Source of the DNA: Microbulbifer bruguierae
GTDB taxonomy: Bacteria; Pseudomonadota; Gammaproteobacteria; Pseudomonadales; Cellvibrionaceae
Direction: 5' to 3'
NCBI RefSeq assembly: GCF_029869925.1
Contig: NZ_CP118605.1
Coordinates: forward strand, 3,500,001 to 3,564,000
DNA length: 64,000 nucleotides
Positions 53,173-61,072 of this stretch are shown here, one piece after another (position 1 is the stretch's first letter; each line of letters begins with the position of its first letter). The position numbers and the translations under genes are program-made. Below the pieces are notes generated by a model, which worked only from the letters and a program-made list of their open reading frames with translations, had not been told where the DNA came from and did not search any database.

Positions 53173-54582
53173 ATGTTATTTGAAGATCTCGGCCTCGCGC
53201 CGGAAATCGCCCGCGCCGTAGCGGAGCAGGGCTACACCCAACCCACCCCGATTCAGGAACAGGCCATTCCGGTGGTAATGCGGGGCGGCGATGTTATGGC
53301 CGCGGCACAAACCGGTACCGGCAAGACCGCTGGTTTTACCCTGCCGCTACTGCACCGCCTGGCTGCCGGCGAGCGCGCGCGTAACAACCAGGTGCGTGCC
53401 CTGGTCCTGACGCCGACCCGGGAACTGGCTGCGCAGGTATTCGACAATGTGCAGAGCTACAGTCAGCACCTGCCCATGCGCCACTCGGTGGTGTTTGGCG
53501 GAGTCAAGATCAACCCGCAAATGATGCGACTGCGCGGCGGCGCCGACATTCTGGTGGCTACCCCCGGGCGTCTGCTGGACCTGTATAACCAGCGCGCAAT
53601 CAAGTTCGATCTCCTGGAAACCCTGGTACTGGACGAAGCCGACCGCATGCTCGACATGGGTTTTATCCACGACATCAAAAAAGTCCTGCGCGTATTGCCG
53701 GCCAAGCGCCAGAACCTGCTGTTTTCCGCGACCTTCTCCCCGGAAATTCGCGCGCTGGCCAAGGGACTGGTCAACGACCCGGTAGAAATCGACGTAAGCC
53801 CGCGCAACAGTACCACCAAGACCGTGCGTCAGAAGCTGCACCCGGTGGACAAGTCCCGCAAGACCGCACTGCTGAGTCACCTGATCCGTGAGAACGGCTG
53901 GCACCAGGCGCTGGTATTCAGCCGTACCAAGCACGGTGCCAACCGCCTTGCGCAACAGCTGGAAAAAGACAAGATTTCTGCAGCGGCCATTCACGGCAAC
54001 AAGAGCCAGAACGCACGCACCAAGGCACTGGCAGATTTCAAAAGTGGCAAGGTACAGATTCTGGTGGCCACAGATATCGCTGCGCGCGGTATCGATATCG
54101 ACCAGCTGCCCCAGGTGGTGAATTTCGATCTGCCCAATGTGCCGGAAGATTACGTTCACCGTATCGGCCGTACCGGCCGTGCCGGCGCCAGCGGGCAGGC
54201 GGTTTCCCTGGTATCAGCGGATGAAATCAAGCAATTGCGCGATATCGAACGGCTGATCCAGAAGCCGATCGAACGCGAAGAAGTTGAAGGCTTTGAGCCG
54301 GATCATCAATTGCCCGAATCCAACGGCAAGGTCGGTAAGGGAAGCCAGGTACGTCGTGGTGGTGACGGGCGCAGCAAGCCAAATGGCAATGCGTCAGGCA
54401 ACCGTTCCGGCAATAGCCAGGGCAACCGTTCAGGTAATGGCGGCGAGGGCCGCAATGGAAACGGGCGCAATGACAATCGCTCCGGCGGCCAGAATCGCAG
54501 CCGCAGCAACGATGGCCAGAGCGAAAACCGCTCCCAGCCGAGCCGTCGCCGGCGTCCGCAGCGTCGTCCGGAAAGCGCGTAA
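53173..54582 (+). CDS. rhlE: RhlE-type DEAD-box RNA helicase
   Basis: About 469 residues from ATG 53173, giving the RhlE N-terminus [21 protein letters not shown] motif [15 protein letters not shown], Walker [22 protein letters not shown] (Asp154), LFSATFS, and [14 protein letters not shown] are all present. A C-terminal tail of about 100 residues is low-complexity and rich in Gly, Asn, Arg and Ser (GNRSGN repeats), typical of RNA-binding tails. It unwinds RNA in ribosome assembly and decay. A terminator follows. The long upstream region hints at leader-mediated control. Confidence 0.93.
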   Translation: MLFEDLGLAPEIARAVAEQGYTQPTPIQEQAIPVVMRGGDVMAAAQTGTGKTAGFTLPLLHRLAAGERARNNQVRALVLTPTRELAAQVFDNVQSYSQHLPMRHSVVFGGVKINPQMMRLRGGADILVATPGRLLDLYNQRAIKFDLLETLVLDEADRMLDMGFIHDIKKVLRVLPAKRQNLLFSATFSPEIRALAKGLVNDPVEIDVSPRNSTTKTVRQKLHPVDKSRKTALLSHLIRENGWHQALVFSRTKHGANRLAQQLEKDKISAAAIHGNKSQNARTKALADFKSGKVQILVATDIAARGIDIDQLPQVVNFDLPNVPEDYVHRIGRTGRAGASGQAVSLVSADEIKQLRDIERLIQKPIEREEVEGFEPDHQLPESNGKVGKGSQVRRGGDGRSKPNGNASGNRSGNSQGNRSGNGGEGRNGNGRNDNRSGGQNRSRSNDGQSENRSQPSRRRRPQRRPESA

Positions 54583-54635
54583 TTTAAAACCGCGAAAAGG
54601 CGATCATTGATCCGTTGCTGTTCTATCCGTTCAGC

Positions 54636-54678
54636 ACATAAAAAGCGAGCCCTGCATGGGGCTCGCTTTTTTTATGTC
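54636..54678 (+). terminator. rhlE terminator
   Basis: A GCGAGCCC-TGCATG-GGGCTCGC hairpin extended by ACATAAAAA/TTTTTATGT-type flanks, followed by T7. Confidence 0.93.
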
Positions 54679-54966
54679 TATGGTTGTGGGGTAATAGCAT
54701 TGAAGCTAGGCCAATTGTGTATTTCTGGTCATAAGGACATGGGAAATGCATATTCAGGAGCCAGTGGCTTGTGTGCACGGAGTTGGATGAGCTAACTTAC
54801 TGATTCCCAAAGAATAATAGAGAACACGAATGCCAATGGGGAGTCAGGAGAACAAAAGCCATGGGCATCTTTTGGTTATAGAAAAAAATCTTTAAATTGG
54901 TCACTATTTGATTTTTTAAGCGGGTTTGTGTTCGCGGGGATTTTAGTGTCATTGAACACGAGCCAT
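54679..54966. other. AT-rich segment before the first cassette-like gene
   Basis: No supported gene in about 290 bases. Base composition falls sharply here relative to rhlE, marking the left edge of the accessory segment. A GTTGGAT (54781-54787) fits the integron core-site consensus GTTRRRY, but I could not find a matching attC body upstream, so this is only suggestive. Confidence 0.4.
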
Positions 54967-55308
54967 ATGAACAAATGCCTAAGGCGTATGAATAAAACTG
55001 TTAGGGCTATGAGCGTGACAGTCAGAAATAGAATTGCGACGGCAATATTTTTTGTAGCTATATTTTCTGCAATATCTATCTATGGAGCACGCGAGCGGAA
55101 GTATACGAACTGTAGAGTCGAAGCTACTTCTTTTGCATTGCGAGTGGAGCCAAAGTTACAAGAGAGGGAGATTCTCTACAGCTTTGAAACTGATCACTTG
55201 GGTAGGCGTTGGCTGGTTCCAAAAATAGATTGCGATCCACGCTTTTTGAGAGCTTTTGACGAATTTAGAACGCAGTATAAGAACGAAGCAAATAATCCTA
55301 CGCCCTAA
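54967..55308 (+). CDS. Hypothetical small membrane-anchored protein (cassette-like)
   Basis: About 113 residues from ATG 54967 (a GTG-type frame to 54928 is possible). One N-terminal helix, IATAIFFVAIFSAISIYGAR, then a soluble part with two Cys (TNCRVEA, KIDCDPRF). No family is recognised. The AT-rich composition differs from the chromosome. The TAA stop lies inside the R'' end of the following attC site (CCCTAACAA), exactly as in integron cassettes. Confidence 0.55.
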   Translation: MNKCLRRMNKTVRAMSVTVRNRIATAIFFVAIFSAISIYGARERKYTNCRVEATSFALRVEPKLQEREILYSFETDHLGRRWLVPKIDCDPRFLRAFDEFRTQYKNEANNPTP

Positions 55309-55388
55309 CAATCGGTTGTAATCGCCGCGAAAGTCGCGGCTGGGACGGCTTGCGTTACGCTCCAGCCGCCCCTAAACCGGGCGTTGAA
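55303..55388 (+). repeat. attC-like site 1
   Basis: It begins CCCTAACAATCGG and ends AACCGGGCGTTGAA, with imperfectly complementary ends (TAACAATCGGTT / AACCGGGCGTTG). The middle holds GGCTGGGACGGC and CGCTCCAGCC arms that can pair around GCGTTACGC. Length 86 bases, within the attC range. Most of it is shared with the site at 57473-57555. It follows a same-strand gene whose stop it contains. The last bases (GTTGAAA) deviate from GTTRRRY, possibly because the IS starts there. Confidence 0.75.
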
Positions 55389-57165
55389 ACTGTAGAAAAA
55401 CTCCCGATTCCCGACGTTTTTCGATAAAATCTGGCATCGCACAAAGGATTGTTGTCATGCCGAACTTTAAAAAGTACAGCTACGCCGAAAATGCCATGGT
55501 GGTTGTGGATTTTGAGCAACAGATCCGCCCGGGTACCTTCGAGTTTACCTTGCACCAGCTGATCGAAAACCACATCGATCTGTCAGCTTTCTACGATAAA
55601 TACAATAATGACGCTGGTGGTCGCACCGCCTACGACCCGGCAATTCTGCTGAAGATTATTCTCTTCGCCTACTACCATGGTGTGCGCTCCAGCCGCGATA
55701 TTCAGTGGGAATGTGAGCACAACATCCTGTTTAAGGCCCTGTCCTGCGATACCGTTCCCCACTTTACGTCCATTGCCAGTTTTATCAGCAGTTACCCCGA
55801 TGCCATCGCCAATGTGTTTGAGCAGGTGCTGTTGGTGTGCGATCAAGAAGGCCTGATCGGCCATGAACTGATTGCCATTGATGGCTGCAAGATCGCCTCC
55901 AATGCCTCGAAGGAACACTCAGGCACACTGGAAGTGTTGGCGCAAAAACGCGACAAAATATATCGCCAGATCAAGCAGTGTATGCGAGAACATCAGAAGC
56001 TTGACCGGCGAAAACCCAGGGATAGAGAACGTAAAGATCAGGTGGAGCAAGCCATCAACACACTAGGCAAGCACTTCCACAAGATCGACCAGTTCCTAAA
56101 GACCGCCGCCCCAAGGATGGGGCAGGGAAAGCGGCCAAAAGAAGTAAAGAGTAATATCACCGACAACGAGTCGGCCAAAATGACCACCAGCAAAGGCACC
56201 ATTCAGGGGTATAACGGTGTGGCAGCGGTCGACAAAAAGCACCAGGTTATTGTGGACGCCCAGGCCTTTGGTGAAGGTCAGGAGCACCATGCTCTGAAGC
56301 CTATTATTGAAGGTGTTCAGAATCACTATAAAAGAAGCGGCATTGACGTAGACCTCGTTGGCGAGGACGTAGTTATCACTGCAGACACCGGTTTTGCCAA
56401 CGAAGCCAATTACGCCTGGCTGAAAGAAGAAGGCTATAACGCCTATGTACCGGACAACCGGTTCCGCTCGCGGGACCCTAAGTTCACGGGCCAGAAAGCC
56501 AAGCATGGCAAGCGTCACCGCGATACAGTAAAGGGCGTCAAACCGATCATACCCGCAGCAGAGTTTAAGCTGGATAGTGAAAATAAGCTGTGCTGGTGCC
56601 CGGAAGGTAAGTTGCTGTGGTTATACCATGAGACCATCGATGAATACGGTAAGCAGAAGCTCTACTTCGAAGGCAATCTGACCGATTGCCGTCACTGTCC
56701 GCGCAAGCATGAGTGCATGCGCAACCCCGAATCACCTGATACCCGGGAAGGTCATGGGCGGCAAGTATCGTTTACGATAAATACTCGCCATTCACCGATG
56801 CGCTGGATGCAACGGCGGGTGGACAGTCGGTATGGCAAACAGGTCTATGGCCATCGCATGTCAGTGGTTGAGCCGGTGTTTGCCAATATCGGTACGCAAA
56901 AAGGACTGAATCGGTTCTCCTTGCGAGGAAAAAATAAGGTGCAAGGCCAATGGCAATTGTACTGTATGGTGCATAACATCGAAAAAATTGCCAATTACGG
57001 ATCGATAGGAAGGTAACTGAGAGAATATCGACTTATCACAGAGGGATCGTGGTCTGTACGCACAATAGTTGAATATTTCAAATGGTCCTGGTCGATATTT
57101 GTCGGATCAATATTAAAGAAGGAGTGCTGTAGAAACTATTTTTCTTGGAAATGTTTTTCTACAGT
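55389..57165 (+). mobile_element. IS1182-type insertion sequence
   Basis: A 1777-base element bounded by perfect 13-base inverted repeats ACTGTAGAAAAAC (55389-55401) and GTTTTTCTACAGT (57153-57165). It encodes one transposase. The right end carries an extra copy of the terminal motif in opposite orientation (CTGTAGAAAC at 57127-57136), forming a hairpin with the end. No target duplication is obvious: the left flank is CGTTGA and the right flank CTCGTTAAG. It abuts attC site 1 directly. Confidence 0.85.
55457..57016 (+). CDS. IS1182-family transposase
   Basis: A 519-residue DDE transposase that appears intact. N-terminal helix-turn-helix region (AYDPAILLKIILFAYYHGVR, SSRDIQWECEHNILFKALS), then the catalytic carboxylates: Asp in LIAIDGCKIASNASKEH, Asp in VITADTGFANEANY, and Glu in MSVVEPVFANIGTQKG. 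A Cys cluster, CRHCPRKHEC, lies before the last. Codon use looks closer to the chromosome than to the surrounding AT-rich genes. The length and motif order are typical of IS1182. Confidence 0.92.
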   Translation: MPNFKKYSYAENAMVVVDFEQQIRPGTFEFTLHQLIENHIDLSAFYDKYNNDAGGRTAYDPAILLKIILFAYYHGVRSSRDIQWECEHNILFKALSCDTVPHFTSIASFISSYPDAIANVFEQVLLVCDQEGLIGHELIAIDGCKIASNASKEHSGTLEVLAQKRDKIYRQIKQCMREHQKLDRRKPRDRERKDQVEQAINTLGKHFHKIDQFLKTAAPRMGQGKRPKEVKSNITDNESAKMTTSKGTIQGYNGVAAVDKKHQVIVDAQAFGEGQEHHALKPIIEGVQNHYKRSGIDVDLVGEDVVITADTGFANEANYAWLKEEGYNAYVPDNRFRSRDPKFTGQKAKHGKRHRDTVKGVKPIIPAAEFKLDSENKLCWCPEGKLLWLYHETIDEYGKQKLYFEGNLTDCRHCPRKHECMRNPESPDTREGHGRQVSFTINTRHSPMRWMQRRVDSRYGKQVYGHRMSVVEPVFANIGTQKGLNRFSLRGKNKVQGQWQLYCMVHNIEKIANYGSIGR

Positions 57166-57181
57166 CTCGTTAAGTGAAGAA

Positions 57182-57466
57182 ATGGCCATGTTAGCTGTTC
57201 TTATACTTTGGGGAATCTCCTTGATATCAACTGGGCTTGCCATGGATGAGCTTAAGAAGAATCAACCAAAGGAATATGTGTTTCTCGGCGGCGAAAAATC
57301 TCTATTTTGGCCTCCTGCTATCTTAGATGTAGTTGGATATTTTTTGGCCTTTGAATATCGTCACATTTGGGGTTTTTTAAGGAAACGCAAACTTTTTTTA
57401 TTAGCCTCGCTGTGTAATTGGTTGGCAGTAGGATACTTCGTGGCTTATCTTTTGGGTCGCTTCTAG
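57182..57466 (+). CDS. Hypothetical small membrane protein (cassette-like)
   Basis: 94 residues with two or three transmembrane stretches (MLAVLILWGISLISTGLAMD; LFLLASLCNWLAVGYFVAYL). No family is recognised. AT-rich. It starts 17 bases after the IS right end and its TAG lies seven bases before attC-like site 2, so it is a complete cassette-type gene. The core-like GTTAAGT at 57169-57175 precedes it. Confidence 0.6.
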   Translation: MAMLAVLILWGISLISTGLAMDELKKNQPKEYVFLGGEKSLFWPPAILDVVGYFLAFEYRHIWGFLRKRKLFLLASLCNWLAVGYFVAYLLGRF

Positions 57467-57472
57467 TGACCC

Positions 57473-57555
57473 ACATAACAATCGGTGGTAGTCGCCGCGA
57501 AATACAAGGCTGGGCGACACGCTGCGCTCCAGTCGTCCCTAACCGGGAGTTAACT
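57473..57555 (+). repeat. attC-like site 2
   Basis: It starts ACATAACAATCGG and ends CTAACCGGGAGTTAAC. It shares TAACAATCGGT, GTCGCCGCGAAA-type, GGCTGGG, CGCTCCAG and CCCTAA-CCGGG blocks with site 1 in the same order. Inner arms GGCTGGGCGAC / CAGTCGTCCC can pair. Length 83 bases. It lies between a small membrane-protein gene and an HD-domain gene, both on the plus strand. Confidence 0.75.
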
Positions 57556-57570
57556 GCCTAAGGGAGTAAT

Positions 57571-58095
57571 GTGCTTAGTTCAAGAAAAGAAGCATATGAA
57601 TTTCTAGAATCACTAGTAGCTCCAGAACATCTAAAAACTCACGTATCTTTGGTGGGTGAGGCAGCCGATATGCTCATAGAAGCGTTAGGTGCGCTGGGGG
57701 TAAATATTGATCCAGAATTTATTCGTGTGGGCGTAGTCATACACGATGTTGGGAAAATCATTTATACAAACGAGTTGTGTGGTCCCGGTTCGGAGCATGA
57801 ACCGGAAGGAGAGCGTATCCTTCTTGAAAAAGGTGCTTCCAATAAATTAGCTCGCGTTTGTATGTCTCATGCTCGCTGGAACGAAATGGAGTGCTCATTG
57901 GAAGAGCTTTTAATCGCGCTATCCGATAAATTATGGAAAGGTAAGCGAGTGGAAAAATTGGAGCTACAGGTTGTAGATCGTATCGCGAGCAATTTAAGGT
58001 GCGATAGGTGGGAGGTTTTCCCAAAATTGGATATGGTATTCGAAGAAATCGCTTCGGGTGGTCATGAGAGGTTACAGCGTAGTGTTGTCAGCTAA
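57571..58095 (+). CDS. HD-domain phosphohydrolase-like protein (cassette-like)
   Basis: 174 residues from GTG 57571 with AGGGAG upstream. His in LKTHVSLVGEAADML, HD in VGVVIHDVGKIIYTNEL, and the SEHEPEGERILLEKGASN and VCMSHARWNEMECS histidines, then Asp in IALSDKLWKGKR, give the usual H...HD...D set. Such HD proteins hydrolyse nucleotides or phosphoesters; the substrate is unknown. AT-rich, single gene between attC-like sites. The TAA overlaps the beginning of site 3. Confidence 0.75.
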   Translation: MLSSRKEAYEFLESLVAPEHLKTHVSLVGEAADMLIEALGALGVNIDPEFIRVGVVIHDVGKIIYTNELCGPGSEHEPEGERILLEKGASNKLARVCMSHARWNEMECSLEELLIALSDKLWKGKRVEKLELQVVDRIASNLRCDRWEVFPKLDMVFEEIASGGHERLQRSVVS

Positions 58096-58232
58096 GAAGG
58101 TGGGCAATTCGCTGCGGGTTTTCGGCCCTTCGTGGGGCTGCTCACCCAGAGCACGTTGTGGCCGGATCGCTGCGCGCCCATTTTCGTGCAAAATACGCAC
58201 AAGGTAAGCTGCCCGTGCCGGCGGAGTTATGA
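58093..58232 (+). repeat. attC-like site 3 (degenerate, with internal repeats)
   Basis: A structured 140-base stretch. GGTGGGCA near the left pairs with TGCTCACC (one mismatch), and a GGATCGCTGCG...TTTTCG block (58164-58191) recurs with 24 of 28 matches in site 4. A TCGCTGCGGGTTTTCG variant is at 58109-58124. It ends CGGAGTTATGA, similar in form to site 2. Tentative as attC because the terminal bases do not fit GTTRRRY. Confidence 0.42.
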
Positions 58233-58254
58233 TTCTAGGACTTCGGAGAGTGAT

Positions 58255-58746
58255 GTGGAAAATCAATTTCTGTATAAAGCTTGGGCAAATATAGAGATTC
58301 TAGAAAAGATCGGTCAGATTTCTAGAGATGAACATCCTGAGCAATGGGTAATGGCAGTTCGGCTTTTAAACCATACTTATGTCGTCGACCAAATTTTTAT
58401 CGGGCATCTAAGGGGTGAACCACATCCTTTTAGTTCAACCAATACAAAAGAAACTCCCACTATAGATGAGTTGCGCGAAAACTTGAGTTTTTCGGATAGT
58501 TGGCTTGTTCAGTATGTAAAGAGCCTGGATGAATCATCAATGAATAAGGAAATTGAATTCACATTCACTGATGGAGATAGTGGATCTATGTCAATTCGTG
58601 AAATTCTTAATCATCTGGTGATTCACGGTACGTATCACCGCGGCAATATCGGCATGCTGCTAACGGCCTGTGGCATTGATCGACCCAGTGACACCTTCAC
58701 AAGATTCTTGCATCAGAATGAGCCTCTTAGAAGGTCAAAAAGCTAA
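58255..58746 (+). CDS. DinB-family protein (cassette-like)
   Basis: About 163 residues from GTG 58255, six bases after GGAG; the in-frame extension to 58132 covers the repeat and is unlikely. A DinB four-helix bundle: His in VRLLNHTYVVDQIFIGHLRG and the paired His in ILNHLVIHGTYHRGNIGMLL, which form the metal site. DinB members include thiol-dependent transferases; this one's substrate is unknown. Its TAA is part of CTAACAA at the start of site 4, as in gene cassettes. Confidence 0.75.
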   Translation: MENQFLYKAWANIEILEKIGQISRDEHPEQWVMAVRLLNHTYVVDQIFIGHLRGEPHPFSSTNTKETPTIDELRENLSFSDSWLVQYVKSLDESSMNKEIEFTFTDGDSGSMSIREILNHLVIHGTYHRGNIGMLLTACGIDRPSDTFTRFLHQNEPLRRSKS

Positions 58747-58834
58747 CAATAAAAGCAACAAGTACAGCCAACGCGATAAACGTCTTACTCGGATCGCTGC
58801 GGTCCCGTTTTCGCGCAACTAGGAGTGGTTAGGG
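58744..58834 (+). repeat. attC-like site 4 (degenerate)
   Basis: It begins TAACAATAAAAGC inside the DinB stop and ends near GGAGTGGTTAGGG. It contains the GGATCGCTGCGGTCCCGTTT-type block (58791-58818) shared with site 3. The ends CTAAC / GGTTAG are complementary. Length about 90 bases. Beyond it, up to 59007, I see no gene. Confidence 0.45.
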
Positions 58835-59007
58835 AATCTAATCATCGTGGGTAAGACCATTTTTAGAAGGGGATTCCACTTTGAAATCAATGATTGCCAA
58901 TGCAGGAGCTGATGCGTCTGTGTGATTGATCGTAGGATATTTTATAGGCAGATTTTTTTACCCATACTACAACCACTCAAGATCGTAATAGTGGAGTTGA
59001 TCTAAGT

Positions 59008-59172
59008 ATGACTAAAAAAATAATGAAAGTTATGTCAATTTTTTCCCTGGTATTGTCGATACAATCGTGTTCATTTTTTGCGAATACATTTTTCGATGTG
59101 ATCGAAAATAAAGCGACGAAAGAGGTTTGTAGGCCAAGCAACGTTTACTGCCCAGAGAAGTATGAAAATTAA
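59008..59172 (+). CDS. Very small hypothetical lipoprotein
   Basis: 54 residues: MTKKIMKVMSIFSLVLSIQS then Cys21, a lipobox-like SIQSC, followed by about 34 residues with two more Cys. No family is recognised; the short size and the N-terminal signal resemble entericidin-like or cassette-encoded lipoproteins. AT-rich, same strand as the other cassette genes. A GGAGTTGATCTAAGT stretch precedes the ATG. Confidence 0.45.
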   Translation: MTKKIMKVMSIFSLVLSIQSCSFFANTFFDVIENKATKEVCRPSNVYCPEKYEN

Positions 59173-59263
59173 AGCCGCCAGGGATGAAGCCTGTGGATTT
59201 AATACACAAAGCGCGGTGTTATGGTCGAGATTTATCCATATTTGATTTATAAGGAATCTGTTA

Positions 59264-59752
59264 GTGAAGTCCGTTTTTGCAATTTTTTTAGTGGCAGTCT
59301 GTATTAATGCAATTGCTCAGGAATCTCACGATGAAGATAAAAAGAACAATAAAATTGAATACAATGTAAAGTTTGGTTCTTCACCATTTACAGGAATCCT
59401 GGGTCTTGAAATTCAGAAAAATAAGTGGGCAATCGGATTCGGAACGCCACTTTCTGTTTCCCTGAAAAGATATTTTCGTGAAGATGAGAACTCCCCATAT
59501 CTAGGGGTGTATCTATATGATCGAACTCAAGATGACTTCGATGACTATGAAGAAGGTATTTATTTCCAGGAAAGGCAAAGGAAATCCTACGGGATAGGTG
59601 GGGGTTATCAGTGGCTCTGGAAATCTGGATGGAATTTATCTCTTGGCGGTAGTGTTGGAGACGTCAAGGAGACCTATTCAAGAGGGTCCATGGAGATGAC
59701 AAAGCGGGAATATGATTTGTACCTGGATCTAAATGTTGGATTTAAGTTCTGA
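59264..59752 (+). CDS. Hypothetical exported beta-barrel-like protein
   Basis: 162 residues from GTG 59264 (AAGGA upstream). Signal peptide MKSVFAIFLVAVCINAIAQ, then alternating amphipathic strands rich in Gly, Tyr and Trp (SYGIGGGYQWLWKSGWNLSL, YDLYLDLNVGFKF) ending in Phe, typical of small outer-membrane barrels. No family is recognised. AT-rich and plus-strand, so probably another cassette gene. Confidence 0.6.
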   Translation: MKSVFAIFLVAVCINAIAQESHDEDKKNNKIEYNVKFGSSPFTGILGLEIQKNKWAIGFGTPLSVSLKRYFREDENSPYLGVYLYDRTQDDFDDYEEGIYFQERQRKSYGIGGGYQWLWKSGWNLSLGGSVGDVKETYSRGSMEMTKREYDLYLDLNVGFKF

Positions 59753-60095
59753 GTATATCTAGGTCGATAAGAAATTAAGGGAGAATCGAACCTGGATCTT
59801 CGCTTCAGTTTTTTTTCCCCAGGCTATCAACCTAATGCTAACTAATAGGTCGCGCCGGCGTGATATTCCCTGTTCGCGCATCAGGTTTCTTAAGTGTTAA
59901 GTTTCATGTTGTTGGTTCTTGGAGTTAATGGTTTTTTGTTTTTTCATTATTTGAATTTGGCGGACTTTTGGTAGGCGGGGTCGAGATGTAGGTTGATGTG
60001 GCAAAGCCGACTCAGTGAAGCAATGGGCATTCTTTCGAGAAGCGTCTAATGATTCATTAGATAAGCGAACTGTGGAATCAGCATCGGGGGGGTGC
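59753..60095. other. Cassette-type intergenic stretch with a possible attC
   Basis: About 340 bases without a gene. At 59836-59902 a candidate attC of 67 bases begins TGCTAAC and ends GTTAAGT, which fits GTTRRRY exactly, with GTCGCGC and GCGCATC arms inside. Before it, AACCTGGATC...CCAGGCT with a T8 run could be a terminator for the barrel gene. The rest is AT-rich with nothing assignable. Confidence 0.45.
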
Positions 60096-60509
60096 ATGAA
60101 AAAAGCAATAGCACTGTTTTTGTTATTTTTAATCTCTGTAGTCTCTGTCTTCGTTGTTCAATTAGTGATTACGAAACTATGGAATTTTGCCGGAATTAGC
60201 TGGGGGCCGGGCAATCTTCCTGTTGAGCCCATTCAGAAGATTGCTATGTTGAGTTCTACCTTTATTGCGGGCCTGTTTGCACCTATAGTCGCCATAACCG
60301 TTTACCGAAAAGTTCCTTGGGTAGTAATTTTTGCTATATGTGTATTAGGCCTGACGATTGATGTCTTTGCAGCTTTGGTACCTCTCGCTACTTTACCTGT
60401 GTGGTTCAAAATTGTATTTGTTGTATCCGTTCCACTGCAAGTGATTCTCGGGACCACAATAGGGATTGGCTTGTTAGGCGTGGAAGACAAAGTTGCGCAG
60501 CCCTCCTGA
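60096..60509 (+). CDS. Hypothetical four-helix membrane protein
   Basis: About 137 residues from ATG 60096 (upstream frame to 60015 is probably leader). Four hydrophobic stretches: LFLLFLISVVSVFVVQLVIT, MLSSTFIAGLFAPIVAITVY, WVVIFAICVLGLTIDVFAAL and FKIVFVVSVPLQVILGTTIG. No family signature is recognised. AT-rich and plus-strand, matching its neighbours. Function not assignable. Confidence 0.58.
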   Translation: MKKAIALFLLFLISVVSVFVVQLVITKLWNFAGISWGPGNLPVEPIQKIAMLSSTFIAGLFAPIVAITVYRKVPWVVIFAICVLGLTIDVFAALVPLATLPVWFKIVFVVSVPLQVILGTTIGIGLLGVEDKVAQPS

Positions 60510-60585
60510 AAAATCTGGGAAAGGTTCCTGGCTTTTCTCCCTTCTGTCTGTATGCGTTATGGATTAACTGTATTTTTGAGTGAAT

Positions 60586-60891
60586 ATGAAAACTAAGTTG
60601 ATAATGGTTTTTTATCTTTTCGTTGGTGTGGCTGCAACAGGATGTGCAACTCAGGAAGATATGCTGTATGCAGATCTTTGGTCTGGAAGTCCGGATGCCT
60701 ATGTAACTCATAGCAGCGAAGATGTCCGGGATCTGGGGAAAACGCCTCGGGATAAAATGCTGGATCAAAGGACGTTGGATGAGCAAAGAAAGAGTCAATC
60801 TATAAAAGATAATTTGATTGGCGGAATAGTTGGTGGCGTAATTGACGGAATGATTAAGGGTACCTTTGAGAAAGTTTTTGGTTCTGACTGA
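60586..60891 (+). CDS. Small hypothetical lipoprotein
   Basis: About 101 residues from ATG 60586 (GTG 60580 possible). Signal peptide with lipobox VAATGC (Cys about 20), a charged middle (DKMLDQRTLDEQRKSQS) and a Gly-rich end, NLIGGIVGGVIDGMIKG, that could be a glycine-zipper membrane helix. No family recognised. It is the last gene of the AT-rich run, followed by a hairpin. Confidence 0.58.
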   Translation: MKTKLIMVFYLFVGVAATGCATQEDMLYADLWSGSPDAYVTHSSEDVRDLGKTPRDKMLDQRTLDEQRKSQSIKDNLIGGIVGGVIDGMIKGTFEKVFGSD

Positions 60892-60983
60892 CGTCAAGTC
60901 ATTCTGAAGCTCAGCGAATAAGCGGTGTAAAAGTCAGTGGTTGGCTGCGGTTTCCGTGGATTGTTGCATTTTTGGGGTACGGC

Positions 60984-61051
60984 AAAACCTGAATCAACCA
61001 GGCACTACTTTCTATTAGTGAAAAGTGCTGCCCGGTCGATTCAGGTTTTTT
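60984..61051. terminator. Long-armed terminator at the right edge of the cassette region
   Basis: AAAACCTGAATC and GATTCAGGTTTTTT are perfect complements enclosing about 42 bases. The loop can form a second stem (GGCAC...GTGCTGCC, imperfect). It lies between the last cassette-like gene and the convergent M20 gene. Confidence 0.65.
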
Positions 61052-61072
61052 CATTTCTGGCCGTTTTGATGC

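Noticed and set aside
59771..59810. GAATCGAACC resembling the T-arm of a tRNA on the minus strand
   Set aside because: The arms do not pair and no acceptor, anticodon or D arm could be built, so it is not a tRNA nor a clear tRNA-end attachment site.
54928..61072. The AT-rich block as a prophage or ICE
   Set aside because: No integrase, capsid, terminase, relaxase or conjugation genes, and no flanking direct repeat or tRNA; the per-gene repeats fit cassettes better.
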